From: Viola odorata
Lineage: Eukaryota > Streptophyta > Magnoliopsida > Malpighiales > Violaceae
Assembly (NCBI GenBank): GCA_963691705.1
Contig: OY829545.1
Location: forward strand, 36,753,475 to 36,817,474
DNA length: 64,000 bases
Direction: 5' to 3'
This document shows, in pieces, positions 30,477 to 41,346 of this stretch. A model generated the notes under the pieces. The model ran no database searches. It had not been told where the DNA came from and was given only the letters and a program-made list of their open reading frames with translations. Both the position numbers and the translations under genes were made by a program. Every line of letters begins with the position of its first letter. Positions within the stretch are counted from its first letter, which is position 1.

Positions 30477-32381
30477 ATGACTTCCTCACAATGGTCCGAA
30501 AGGCGTGAAAGGAGTTTGAGGACTGTTGCCGAAACATGTAACGGACTTCCGCCGTTTGCTGCAATGAACAGTCCGCAGGCTTATTGGGATTGGGAGCGAG
30601 ATGTACAATCTGTCTTTCGCTGCCATGATTATTCGGAAAGGCAGAAAGTCAGGTTAGCAGTGGCTGCCTTTACTGGGGACGTTTCACATTGGTGGAATCA
30701 GCTCAATCACCAGAGGACGGCTGTTTATGCTGAACCGATTGTTGAGTGGGGAGAGATGAAAAGGGTCATGAGGAATCAGTTTGTTCCTACTAACTTCAAT
30801 CGGGAGCCGCTCCGACAGTTGAAGACCTTGACACAAGGAATTAAGAGTGTTGAGGAATACTTTAATGAGATGGAGATTGCCTTAGAGAGAGCACAAGTCG
30901 AGGAGACCGAACGGAAGTCGATGGCACGATTCTTCAAAGGTCTCAATCGGGAGATAGCCGATCTGCTCCAGTATGTTGAATTCTTCTCCTTAGAGGATAT
31001 GTTACAAACGGCGATCAGCGTGGAGAAGCACCGGAGACAACGACATTCTTATCATCGTTGCAGACCTACTGAGCCGACGGTGAGGAGGGAGCCGCTTGGG
31101 CAGAAAGCTGATATCGGTTTGAGTCCGATTCCAATCACAGATGTGCAGCCGGCCACTGAAGTGAAAGAGGAGGAACTAAAGCGGGTTCGGAAAGCTGATG
31201 CCGATTCGCCAATTCCCAAGGATATTGAGCGAAATAGAGAGGAGATCGGGCATGAACCGATTGTTGAGATTCAAGTCGCTGAGGTCCCTGCTGTTACTGA
31301 AATTGTTCTCACTGACATCGAGCAAGATTCGAGGACGAATCTTCTTGAAGAAAGGGAGAATGATATGGGTTCCAGAACGGAAATTTCTATAATCAAAGTT
31401 CAAGCATCCGACTTCTATGAAGTCCAGTTCCCTATTCAAGAAGAGAAGTCCAATACTTGTCTAGTGTTGGAACGAGAGCAAGATGTTTTGATGGGGACAG
31501 AGTTGTCTCAGTTGCAACAACCAGAGTTGGTTGCCATGGGTAATCCCTTTCCTCCATGTGTTTCCGTTCTTGATTCTAACAGAATTGTTATCTTAAAGGA
31601 ATCAGATTCGAGGACGAATCATTCTGAAGGAAGAGGGAATGATGTGAATCATCCTCCTACCGATCCTAGCATATCGGCCTGGAAGCGCAAGAGATGGCGC
31701 GAGCATATAATGGGAAACCTTTCCTGGACAGGCTATGCTGAGCAAGATTCGAGGACGAATCTTTCCGAAGAAAGAGGGAATGATGCGAACACACGCATCA
31801 AGGTGCCGTTATCACCAGCCGATCCGTTCCAAGAGTTAACGTGTGGGATGACTAGTGAGGAAGCTGCAATTGGAGATAGAACCCCACGCATTACTTGTAC
31901 AAGACCTTTACCAGGTGTGATGATGATTTGCCTTGACAGTTTTCGTGAATCGGCACTTATCCGTTTTAGCACTTGGCCGATTCACTTACCGTTGTCGCGT
32001 GCGTTAGAAACGGCACTGGACCGCTCCACTCAAACGGCACCTGTCCGTTTCATCTATCCGTTGCCGTTTGCTATGACCGTTCCGCTTGTCCGATGTGGAG
32101 GAAACGGTGTCTGGCCGATAGAGCTCGTTGGGAACCCTTGTCCGATGAGCAAGCCTTGGCGTCCACCCGATGCAGCAGAAACGGCTCTTGTCCGTTTCAA
32201 TGGACTGACTGATTGTCTCAAAACGGCACTTGTCCGTTTTGCTTATCGGTCCCGATTGCATATGCCAGTCCGCGCCTGTCTGCTCTTGTTGAAAACGGCT
32301 CATGCCGTTGGTACCTGTCCGTTCCACCAGATCAGTAGCTGGCGCGCGTGTCTTTGTCTGTTTTATTTATTTAGTCTCTGA
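30477..32381 (+). CDS. C copy 3 gag, 634 codons
   Basis: It differs from copy 1 by one silent change (AAC to AAT, base 31235). The protein is unchanged. Confidence 0.85.
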   Translation: MTSSQWSERRERSLRTVAETCNGLPPFAAMNSPQAYWDWERDVQSVFRCHDYSERQKVRLAVAAFTGDVSHWWNQLNHQRTAVYAEPIVEWGEMKRVMRNQFVPTNFNREPLRQLKTLTQGIKSVEEYFNEMEIALERAQVEETERKSMARFFKGLNREIADLLQYVEFFSLEDMLQTAISVEKHRRQRHSYHRCRPTEPTVRREPLGQKADIGLSPIPITDVQPATEVKEEELKRVRKADADSPIPKDIERNREEIGHEPIVEIQVAEVPAVTEIVLTDIEQDSRTNLLEERENDMGSRTEISIIKVQASDFYEVQFPIQEEKSNTCLVLEREQDVLMGTELSQLQQPELVAMGNPFPPCVSVLDSNRIVILKESDSRTNHSEGRGNDVNHPPTDPSISAWKRKRWREHIMGNLSWTGYAEQDSRTNLSEERGNDANTRIKVPLSPADPFQELTCGMTSEEAAIGDRTPRITCTRPLPGVMMICLDSFRESALIRFSTWPIHLPLSRALETALDRSTQTAPVRFIYPLPFAMTVPLVRCGGNGVWPIELVGNPCPMSKPWRPPDAAETALVRFNGLTDCLKTALVRFAYRSRLHMPVRACLLLLKTAHAVGTCPFHQISSWRACLCLFYLFSL

Positions 32382-32839
32382 CTCTTTAATTAATTAGTTA
32401 AGTATCTACTTTATGTAATATTCCTTTTATGGAATTAGGGTTATTTTGTAACCTATATAAGGAGCCTCTTGGCCTCCTTAGAAACTTGGCTGTTATTTGA
32501 TAAATTGAGTTAATCTCTTCAATCTCCGCCCCTTGTTCAAGTTGGTTGAACCTTGTTATTCTTGAGTCCGCAATACTTGAGTCTTATACAAGTAAATCTT
32601 GGAATTGCATTATTGTCTCGTTTATCTTAGTGTGATTCTCACATTGTTGAGTCTAGTCCTAAGAACCCGATTCAAGACCCTTGACTTGAAATCGATTAGG
32701 GCACTTAGCACAGGTTAGCTAGTGGTCTAAGCTCGTACTTGTCGAGTTATCTATCAGTTTCATCTATTCCGCAGGAAATCCATCTTTGAACAAAGATCAC
32801 AGTTGGTGTTACGCATCCTAAGGAATCAGGATCGTATCA
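31640..32839 (+). repeat. C array LTR 4
   Basis: Shared by copies 3 and 4; no difference from LTR 1 seen. Confidence 0.95.
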
Positions 32840-33888
32840 GTTGGTAGCGGAGCTTAAGGCGTTCAAAGATTGGTAATTATCTTTATCTTTGTTTCAAGTT
32901 TTCTTTGTTGAAATCGGTATTTCTTTCTACTCCATTCAAAACCGATTTCTTTGCTGTGCTTGGTTAGTTACTTGAATACAATTGGTTGTGTTTCAGTCCA
33001 GTTTGTTGTGTTGAAATTCTCTAAAAAAAAAAAAAATTACTTGAGTTTTCTACCCACAAAGAGGTCACGAAACACAAAAGAAGAATCTGTTCAGTTTCAA
33101 TTGTCAAAATTGTATGTTTAAACATAGCTACTGAAGTCCGATTTGAGTGAAACTGGTCTTGTTAGAAAGCTGTGTTTGTTGGGCGTTCAAATCTGAAAGA
33201 ATCAGTTGATTCGGAGTTAAGGATTAAAAGTTATGATCGAAACAGTACACGGTGTTCATCTTCAATTGTTGATTTGATTTGATTTTCTCCATAAAAGGAA
33301 ATTCGGATTTTTATCAATTAGTGGAGAACATTGCCGTGGGAATATTTCAACCTTTTGTTGGGGAATATTGCTTTTCTTGTCTTCCACTAAGACATTACCT
33401 TTTGTCTCCCACTAAAAACAATTAGAATATTCCTTTGTCCATAACTTTTGGTAAATTAATTTAAAGGAGGAATATTCCACTTTTTCTTGTCTCCACTAGC
33501 CCAAAAGTGTGCCTTCCACTCATTTAATTAATTAAATTGAAACAAATTGAAGTGAGTCATTTCCAAGTCAATTTGTCTCTTTTCTTTGATTCTTTAATTT
33601 TGATTTCTTTTCCACTTGTTATTTGTTTAATTGGTTGCTCTTGCAATTATTCGAGTAACAAGTATCACCTTTTTGTTCGAAGCTAGTTGTCTTTGAGAGT
33701 CTTCTTGGAAGCTTTTCTTGGAAATCTAGAGTCTCACTAACACTTGAACATTGCAGGAGATTTTTTGTGTGATTTTTTGTGAGTTTATTAGAGAGATCTA
33801 AACACGAGAGTAAACACGTGAGGGAGTGCTAAGTTTAGTACAATTTTATGTTTGTTTGCTAGTGTTGTGAATTTACAGGAATTATAGC
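32840..33888 (+). other. C copy 4 primer-binding site and leader
   Basis: Same A-run variant as copy 3 (A at 33036). Confidence 0.7.
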
Positions 33889-35793
33889 ATGACTTCCTCA
33901 CAATGGTCCGAAAGGCGTGAAAGGAGTTTGAGGACTGTTGCCGAAACATGTAACGGACTTCCGCCGTTTGCTGCAATGAACAGTCCGCAGGCTTATTGGG
34001 ATTGGGAGCGAGATGTACAATCTGTCTTTCGCTGCCATGATTATTCGGAAAGGCAGAAAGTCAGGTTAGCAGTGGCTGCCTTTACTGGGGACGTTTCACA
34101 TTGGTGGAATCAGCTCAATCACCAGAGGACGGCTGTTTATGCTGAACCGATTGTTGAGTGGGGAGAGATGAAAAGGGTCATGAGGAATCAGTTTGTTCCT
34201 ACTAACTTCAATCGGGAGCCGCTCCGACAGTTGAAGACCTTGACACAAGGAATTAAGAGTGTTGAGGAATACTTTAATGAGATGGAGATTGCCTTAGAGA
34301 GAGCACAAGTCGAGGAGACCGAACGGAAGTCGATGGCACGATTCTTCAAAGGTCTCAATCGGGAGATAGCCGATCTGCTCCAGTATGTTGAATTCTTCTC
34401 CTTAGAGGATATGTTACAAACGGCGATCAGCGTGGAGAAGCACCGGAGACAACGACATTCTTATCATCGTTGCAGACCTACTGAGCCGACGGTGAGGAGG
34501 GAGCCGCTTGGGCAGAAAGCTGATATCGGTTTGAGTCCGATTCCAATCACAGATGTGCAGCCGGCCACTGAAGTGAAAGAGGAGGAACTAAAGCGGGTTC
34601 GGAAAGCTGATGCCGATTCGCCAATTCCCAAGGATATTGAGCGAAACAGAGAGGAGATCGGGCATGAACCGATTGTTGAGATTCAAGTCGCTGAGGTCCC
34701 TGCTGTTACTGAAATTGTTCTCACTGACATCGAGCAAGATTCGAGGACGAATCTTCTTGAAGAAAGGGAGAATGATATGGGTTCCAGAACGGAAATTTCT
34801 ATAATCAAAGTTCAAGCATCCGACTTCTATGAAGTCCAGTTCCCTATTCAAGAAGAGAAGTCCAATACTTGTCTAGTGTTGGAACGAGAGCAAGATGTTT
34901 TGATGGGGACAGAGTTGTCTCAGTTGCAACAACCAGAGTTGGTTGCCATGGGTAATCCCTTTCCTCCATGTGTTTCCGTTCTTGATTCTAACAGAATTGT
35001 TATCTTAAAGGAATCAGATTCGAGGACGAATCATTCTGAAGGAAGAGGGAATGATGTGAATCATCCTCCTACCGATCCTAGCATATCGGCCTGGAAGCGC
35101 AAGAGATGGCGCGAGCATATAATGGGAAACCTTTCCTGGACAGGCTATGCTGAGCAAGATTCGAGGACGAATCTTTCCGAAGAAAGAGGGAATGATGCGA
35201 ACACACGCATCAAGGTGCCGTTATCACCAGCCGATCCGTTCCAAGAGTTAACGTGTGGGATGACTAGTGAGGAAGCTGCAATTGGAGATAGAACCCCACG
35301 CATTACTTGTACAAGACCTTTACCAGGTGTGATGATGATTTGCCTTGACAGTTTTCGTGAATCGGCACTTATCCGTTTTAGCACTTGGCCGATTCACTTA
35401 CCGTTGTCGCGTGCGTTAGAAACGGCACTGGACCGCTCCACTCAAACGGCACCTGTCCGTTTCATCTATCCGTTGCCGTTTGCTATGACCGTTCCGCTTG
35501 TCCGATGTGGAGGAAACGGTGTCTGGCCGATAGAGCTCGTTGGGAACCCTTGTCCGATGAGCAAGCCTTGGCGTCCACCCGATGCAGCAGAAACGGCTCT
35601 TGTCCGTTTCAATGGACTGACTGATTGTCTCAAAACGGCACTTGTCCGTTTTGCTTATCGGTCCCGATTGCATATGCCAGTCCGCGCCTGTCTGCTCTTG
35701 TTGAAAACGGCTCATGCCGTTGGTACCTGTCCGTTCCACCAGATCAGTAGCTGGCGCGCGTGTCTTTGTCTGTTTTATTTATTTAGTCTCTGA
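33889..35793 (+). CDS. C copy 4 gag, 634 codons
   Basis: Protein identical to copy 1; lacks the silent change of copy 3. Confidence 0.85.
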   Translation: MTSSQWSERRERSLRTVAETCNGLPPFAAMNSPQAYWDWERDVQSVFRCHDYSERQKVRLAVAAFTGDVSHWWNQLNHQRTAVYAEPIVEWGEMKRVMRNQFVPTNFNREPLRQLKTLTQGIKSVEEYFNEMEIALERAQVEETERKSMARFFKGLNREIADLLQYVEFFSLEDMLQTAISVEKHRRQRHSYHRCRPTEPTVRREPLGQKADIGLSPIPITDVQPATEVKEEELKRVRKADADSPIPKDIERNREEIGHEPIVEIQVAEVPAVTEIVLTDIEQDSRTNLLEERENDMGSRTEISIIKVQASDFYEVQFPIQEEKSNTCLVLEREQDVLMGTELSQLQQPELVAMGNPFPPCVSVLDSNRIVILKESDSRTNHSEGRGNDVNHPPTDPSISAWKRKRWREHIMGNLSWTGYAEQDSRTNLSEERGNDANTRIKVPLSPADPFQELTCGMTSEEAAIGDRTPRITCTRPLPGVMMICLDSFRESALIRFSTWPIHLPLSRALETALDRSTQTAPVRFIYPLPFAMTVPLVRCGGNGVWPIELVGNPCPMSKPWRPPDAAETALVRFNGLTDCLKTALVRFAYRSRLHMPVRACLLLLKTAHAVGTCPFHQISSWRACLCLFYLFSL

Positions 35794-36251
35794 CTCTTTA
35801 ATTAATTAGTTAAGTATCTACTTTATGTAATATTCCTTTTATGGAATTAGGGTTATTTTGTAACCTATATAAGGAGCCTCTTGGCCTCCTTAGAAACTTG
35901 GCTGTTATTTGATAAATTGAGTTAATCTCTTCAATCTCCGCCCCTTGTTCAAGTTGGTTGAACCTTGTTATTCTTGAGTCCGCAATACTTGAGTCTTATA
36001 CAAGTAAATCTTGGAATTGCATTATTGTCTCGTTTATCTTAGTGTGATTCTCACATTGTTGAGTCTAGTCCTAAGAACCCGATTCAAGACCCTTGACTTG
36101 AAATCGATTAGGGCACTTAGCACAGGTTAGCTAGTGGTCTAAGCTCGTACTTGTCGAGTTATCTATCAGTTTCATCTATTCCGCAGGAAATCCATCTTTG
36201 AACAAAGATCACAGTTGGTGTTACGCATCCTAAGGAATCAGGATCGTATCA
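35052..36251 (+). repeat. C array LTR 5
   Basis: Shared by copies 4 and 5; no difference from LTR 1 seen. Confidence 0.95.
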
Positions 36252-37300
36252 GTTGGTAGCGGAGCTTAAGGCGTTCAAAGATTGGTAATTATCTTTATCT
36301 TTGTTTCAAGTTTTCTTTGTTGAAATCGGTATTTCTTTCTACTCCATTCAAAACCGATTTCTTTGCTGTGCTTGGTTAGTTACTTGAATACAATTGGTTG
36401 TGTTTCAGTCCAGTTTGTTGTGTTGAAATTCTCTAAAAAAAAAAAAAATTACTTGAGTTTTCTACCCACAAAGAGGTCACGAAACACAAAAGAAGAATCT
36501 GTTCAGTTTCAATTGTCAAAATTGTATGTTTAAACATAGCTACTGAAGTCCGATTTGAGTGAAACTGGTCTTGTTAGAAAGCTGTGTTTGTTGGGCGTTC
36601 AAATCTGAAAGAATCAGTTGATTCGGAGTTAAGGATTAAAAGTTATGATCGAAACAGTACACGGTGTTCATCTTCAATTGTTGATTTGATTTGATTTTCT
36701 CCATAAAAGGAAATTCGGATTTTTATCAATTAGTGGAGAACATTGCCGTGGGAATATTTCAACCTTTTGTTGGGGAATATTGCTTTTCTTGTCTTCCACT
36801 AAGACATTACCTTTTGTCTCCCACTAAAAACAATTAGAATATTCCTTTGTCCATAACTTTTGGTAAATTAATTTAAAGGAGGAATATTCCACTTTTTCTT
36901 GTCTCCACTAGCCCAAAAGTGTGCCTTCCACTCATTTAATTAATTAAATTGAAACAAATTGAAGTGAGTCATTTCCAAGTCAATTTGTCTCTTTTCTTTG
37001 ATTCTTTAATTTTGATTTCTTTTCCACTTGTTATTTGTTTAATTGGTTGCTCTTGCAATTATTCGAGTAACAAGTATCACCTTTTTGTTCGAAGCTAGTT
37101 GTCTTTGAGAGTCTTCTTGGAAGCTTTTCTTGGAAATCTAGAGTCTCACTAACACTTGAACATTGCAGGAGATTTTTTGTGTGATTTTTTGTGAGTTTAT
37201 TAGAGAGATCTAAACACGAGAGTAAACACGTGAGGGAGTGCTAAGTTTAGTACAATTTTATGTTTGTTTGCTAGTGTTGTGAATTTACAGGAATTATAGC
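36252..37300 (+). other. C copy 5 primer-binding site and leader
   Basis: Same A-run variant as copies 3 and 4 (A at 36448). Confidence 0.7.
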
Positions 37301-39205
37301 ATGACTTCCTCACAATGGTCCGAAAGGCGTGAAAGGAGTTTGAGGACTGTTGCCGAAACATGTAACGGACTTCCGCCGTTTGCTGCAATGAACAGTCCGC
37401 AGGCTTATTGGGATTGGGAGCGAGATGTACAATCTGTCTTTCGCTGCCATGATTATTCGGAAAGGCAGAAAGTCAGGTTAGCAGTGGCTGCCTTTACTGG
37501 GGACGTTTCACATTGGTGGAATCAGCTCAATCACCAGAGGACGGCTGTTTATGCTGAACCGATTGTTGAGTGGGGAGAGATGAAAAGGGTCATGAGGAAT
37601 CAGTTTGTTCCTACTAACTTCAATCGGGAGCCGCTCCGACAGTTGAAGACCTTGACACAAGGAATTAAGAGTGTTGAGGAATACTTTAATGAGATGGAGA
37701 TTGCCTTAGAGAGAGCACAAGTCGAGGAGACCGAACGGAAGTCGATGGCACGATTCTTCAAAGGTCTCAATCGGGAGATAGCCGATCTGCTCCAGTATGT
37801 TGAATTCTTCTCCTTAGAGGATATGTTACAAACGGCGATCAGCGTGGAGAAGCACCGGAGACAACGACATTCTTATCATCGTTGCAGACCTACTGAGCCG
37901 ACGGTGAGGAGGGAGCCGCTTGGGCAGAAAGCTGATATCGGTTTGAGTCCGATTCCAATCACAGATGTGCAGCCGGCCACTGAAGTGAAAGAGGAGGAAC
38001 TAAAGCGGGTTCGGAAAGCTGATGCCGATTCGCCAATTCCCAAGGATATTGAGCGAAACAGAGAGGAGATCGGGCATGAACCGATTGTTGAGATTCAAGT
38101 CGCTGAGGTCCCTGCTGTTACTGAAATTGTTCTCACTGACATCGAGCAAGATTCGAGGACGAATCTTCTTGAAGAAAGGGAGAATGATATGGGTTCCAGA
38201 ACGGAAATTTCTATAATCAAAGTTCAAGCATCCGACTTCTATGAAGTCCAGTTCCCTATTCAAGAAGAGAAGTCCAATACTTGTCTAGTGTTGGAACGAG
38301 AGCAAGATGTTTTGATGGGGACAGAGTTGTCTCAGTTGCAACAACCAGAGTTGGTTGCCATGGGTAATCCCTTTCCTCCATGTGTTTCCGTTCTTGATTC
38401 TAACAGAATTGTTATCTTAAAGGAATCAGATTCGAGGACGAATCATTCTGAAGGAAGAGGGAATGATGTGAATCATCCTCCTACCGATCCTAGCATATCG
38501 GCCTGGAAGCGCAAGAGATGGCGCGAGCATATAATGGGAAACCTTTCCTGGACAGGCTATGCTGAGCAAGATTCGAGGACGAATCTTTCCGAAGAAAGAG
38601 GGAATGATGCGAACACACGCATCAAGGTGCCGTTATCACCAGCCGATCCGTTCCAAGAGTTAACGTGTGGGATGACTAGTGAGGAAGCTGCAATTGGAGA
38701 TAGAACCCCACGCATTACTTGTACAAGACCTTTACCAGGTGTGATGATGATTTGCCTTGACAGTTTTCGTGAATCGGCACTTATCCGTTTTAGCACTTGG
38801 CCGATTCACTTACCGTTGTCGCGTGCGTTAGAAACGGCACTGGACCGTTCCACTCAAACGGCACCTGTCCGTTTCATCTATCCGTTGCCGTTTGCTATGA
38901 CCGTTCCGCTTGTCCGATGTGGAGGAAACGGTGTCTGGCCGATAGAGCTCGTTGGGAACCCTTGTCCGATGAGCAAGCCTTGGCGTCCACCCGATGCAGC
39001 AGAAACGGCTCTTGTCCGTTTCAATGGACTGACTGATTGTCTCAAAACGGCACTTGTCCGTTTTGCTTATCGGTCCCGATTGCATATGCCAGTCCGCGCC
39101 TGTCTGCTCTTGTTGAAAACGGCTCATGCCGTTGGTACCTGTCCGTTCCACCAGATCAGTAGCTGGCGCGCGTGTCTTTGTCTGTTTTATTTATTTAGTC
39201 TCTGA
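37301..39205 (+). CDS. C copy 5 gag, 634 codons
   Basis: Protein identical to copy 1. The single base change in this ORF (38848, C to T) lies in the LTR-encoded part and is silent. Confidence 0.85.
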   Translation: MTSSQWSERRERSLRTVAETCNGLPPFAAMNSPQAYWDWERDVQSVFRCHDYSERQKVRLAVAAFTGDVSHWWNQLNHQRTAVYAEPIVEWGEMKRVMRNQFVPTNFNREPLRQLKTLTQGIKSVEEYFNEMEIALERAQVEETERKSMARFFKGLNREIADLLQYVEFFSLEDMLQTAISVEKHRRQRHSYHRCRPTEPTVRREPLGQKADIGLSPIPITDVQPATEVKEEELKRVRKADADSPIPKDIERNREEIGHEPIVEIQVAEVPAVTEIVLTDIEQDSRTNLLEERENDMGSRTEISIIKVQASDFYEVQFPIQEEKSNTCLVLEREQDVLMGTELSQLQQPELVAMGNPFPPCVSVLDSNRIVILKESDSRTNHSEGRGNDVNHPPTDPSISAWKRKRWREHIMGNLSWTGYAEQDSRTNLSEERGNDANTRIKVPLSPADPFQELTCGMTSEEAAIGDRTPRITCTRPLPGVMMICLDSFRESALIRFSTWPIHLPLSRALETALDRSTQTAPVRFIYPLPFAMTVPLVRCGGNGVWPIELVGNPCPMSKPWRPPDAAETALVRFNGLTDCLKTALVRFAYRSRLHMPVRACLLLLKTAHAVGTCPFHQISSWRACLCLFYLFSL

Positions 39206-39663
39206 CTCTTTAATTAATTAGTTAAGTATCTACTTTATGTAATATTCCTTTTATGGAATTAGGGTTATTTTGTAACCTATATAAGGAGCCTCTTGGCCTC
39301 CTTAGAAACTTGGCTGTTATTTGATAAATTGAGTTAATCTCTTCAATCTCCGCCCCTTGTTCAAGTTGGTTGAACCTTGTTATTCTTGAGTCCGCAATAC
39401 TTGAGTCTTATACAAGTAAATCTTGGAATTGCATTATTGTCTCGTTTATCTTAGTGTGATTCTCACATTGTTGAGTCTAGTCCTAAGAACCCGATTCAAG
39501 ACCCTTGACTTGAAATCGATTAGGGCACTTAGCACAGGTTAGCTAGTGGTCTAAGCTCGTACTTGTCGAGTTATCTATCAGTTTCATCTATTCCGCAGGA
39601 AATCCATCTTTGAACAAAGATCACAGTTGGTGTTACGCATCCTAAGGAATCAGGATCGTATCA
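38464..39663 (+). repeat. C array LTR 6 (outer 3' LTR)
   Basis: It carries one substitution against LTR 1 (T at 38848). It ends CGTATCA and is followed by the right-hand CCAAC target duplication instead of a primer-binding site. Confidence 0.95.
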
Positions 39664-40648
39664 CCAACCCTAAACTCGTCTCATGCTGAATGAGGCCGAA
39701 GTTACACCAAAAATAGCCACCGCATTTGATACTGATTCGGAGGAGGATGTTGGGGATTACACTTGTGTGGAAATCCCTCAATGCTTAGTAGTTAGGCGCA
39801 GCTTGACCATGAGGGCTAAACTAGATGACAAGACACATGATCAAAGAGTCAATCTATTTCTCACCCGCGGTATGGCTAAAGACATGGTGATCTCAATTCT
39901 GGTTGACAATGGGAGTTGCACCGATGTAGCTAGTGCGCTGCTGGTCCATTCCTTGGGTTTACAAACCACAAAACATCCTAAACCCTACGTGCTCAATTAG
40001 TTTAATGACGGCAGCTCTGTTAAGGTAACTAAGCAAGTGATCATTCACTTCGCAATCGGTGAGTATGTGGATCAGCGAACTTGTGATGTGGCAGTAATGC
40101 ATTTTGGTCATTTGCTTCTAGGTAGACCGTAGCAATTTGAGAAGAGGGTTGTTCACGATGGTTTCCACAACACATACAAATTCCAACACTTGGGCCGAAA
40201 GTTTCTTATTCAACCCTTGCCCCCTTCTGAAGTATCCAAAGACGAAATCAAACTCTCCAAGGCGTGTGCCACCTTGGCGCTTCCTTCCACTTTAAAATTC
40301 AGCATGAGACGAGTGGAGTGAAGAAAGTAAGTGGAGAGATTGAGGAAAATAGCGTATATGAAAACAGTGAGCTTGTACCGAGTGGAAAAACATGCCTTGA
40401 AAATAGCACACAAGTTAGTGAGCTTGAGAGTGAAAACAGTGAGCGAATGGCACCCAAAAAAGTGAGCTTATGTGCCGTGAGGAATGTGGAGAGTTTAGCG
40501 GATCCTCTCCTTAACCCGTGTCCTTTGGATCGGTTTAAGGATCCTTACTTGGATTTCACTAACACTAACCCCTATCCTTCTAGTGTTACATCTGATTTTG
40601 TGCTAGCTTCGGCGGATGACCCTACGAAGGTGTTGATCAAGGCCTTGC
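39664..40648 (+). pseudogene. H (right part): degenerate protease and linker
   Basis: It continues remnant H after the array. The zinc knuckle region is missing. Protease is clear ([21 protein letters not shown]), with two Trp codons changed to TAG (39998 and near 40128). The Ser/Glu-rich linker follows (about 40320-40500), ending in an RFKDP...FTNTNPYPSS stretch equivalent to the B linker end. Sequence resembling RT does not follow: from about 40604 the text is unrecognised, and the D LTR starts at 40649. A 17-nt inverted repeat brackets much of this part (39675-39691 and 40297-40313). Confidence 0.75.
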
Positions 40649-41346
40649 TGATAACAGCTCGACTTCGATTTGAGGATGAAGGAGGCCGAGTTGATGTTGA
40701 AGCCGGATCTAGTCCTCTTGTGAGAGATTGGCAGCTTGTTCTGATGATCGGATGAAGGTGTTTAATGGATGAAGATGGCGTTTAATGGAGTTACTTGCAG
40801 CGGCTTGATGGATGTATGGTAGTGATGGAATGGATGAGACATAATAGAACTCAACTAATTAGAAAACCCTCTTGATATTAAACCAAGCAACCTTTCTATA
40901 AACTAGTTAAGGATCTCTCTTTTCTGATTTAAGAACGAAACTCAAGAGCTTGATTACAAGAAGAGATAGAAGATAAACAATGGTTTTCAGCCCTATTGGC
41001 ACACCAACAACCCTAAGTTACACTAGGTTACCCTAAAATGGCCCAAGAGAGAACATCATTAAAATCAAAGGCAAGTGCTGAAATGAAATGTTTGCACTTT
41101 AAATACTAAAACCTAACAATGGGTAAATACCCTTACACCCTTAGACAAAGGGGCTTGGCCTTGGCAGCAATGAAGATGGGCTTGGAGGATGGGCTTCGGC
41201 CAAACAGAAGGGAGTCTTGGCCTAGACAGTAGGTTCGGCCTAGATGGGAGTCTTGGCCTAGACCGAAGGTTTGCCCTAGACAACAGTCTTGGCCTAGACA
41301 GAAGGCAAGACAAGAGAAACGAGCTGGAGCCTTTAAGCTCATATCA
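40649..41346 (-). repeat. D 3' LTR (698 bp)
   Basis: On the minus strand it starts TGATATGAGC at 41346 and ends TTATCA at 40649. Just inside its start, about 41190-41310, lie five or so imperfect repeats of a CTTGGCCTAGACAG-type unit. A GGTTG-hairpin-AGGGT unit is at 40871-40887 (CTTGAT / ACCAAG on the plus strand, loop ATTAA). The left flank is CTTGC. Confidence 0.7.

Larger units (their letters stand above)
21404..39663 (+). mobile_element. Family C tandem array: six LTRs and five gag-only internal regions
   Basis: Six 1,200-bp LTRs alternate with five 2,212-bp internal regions, giving an exact 3,412-bp period over 18,260 bp. The whole array is bounded by one 5-bp direct repeat, CCAAC, at 21399-21403 and 39664-39668, and both outer sequences belong to remnant H. 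The internal region has a primer-binding site, leader, gag and polypurine tract, but no protease, RT or integrase. I found only three variable positions: 22800-type G (copies 1 and 2) or A (copies 3 to 5), C/T at 31235 in copy 3, and C/T at 38848 in the last LTR. One insertion followed by unequal recombination between LTRs fits best. Collapse or expansion by the assembler is the main caution. Confidence 0.95.
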
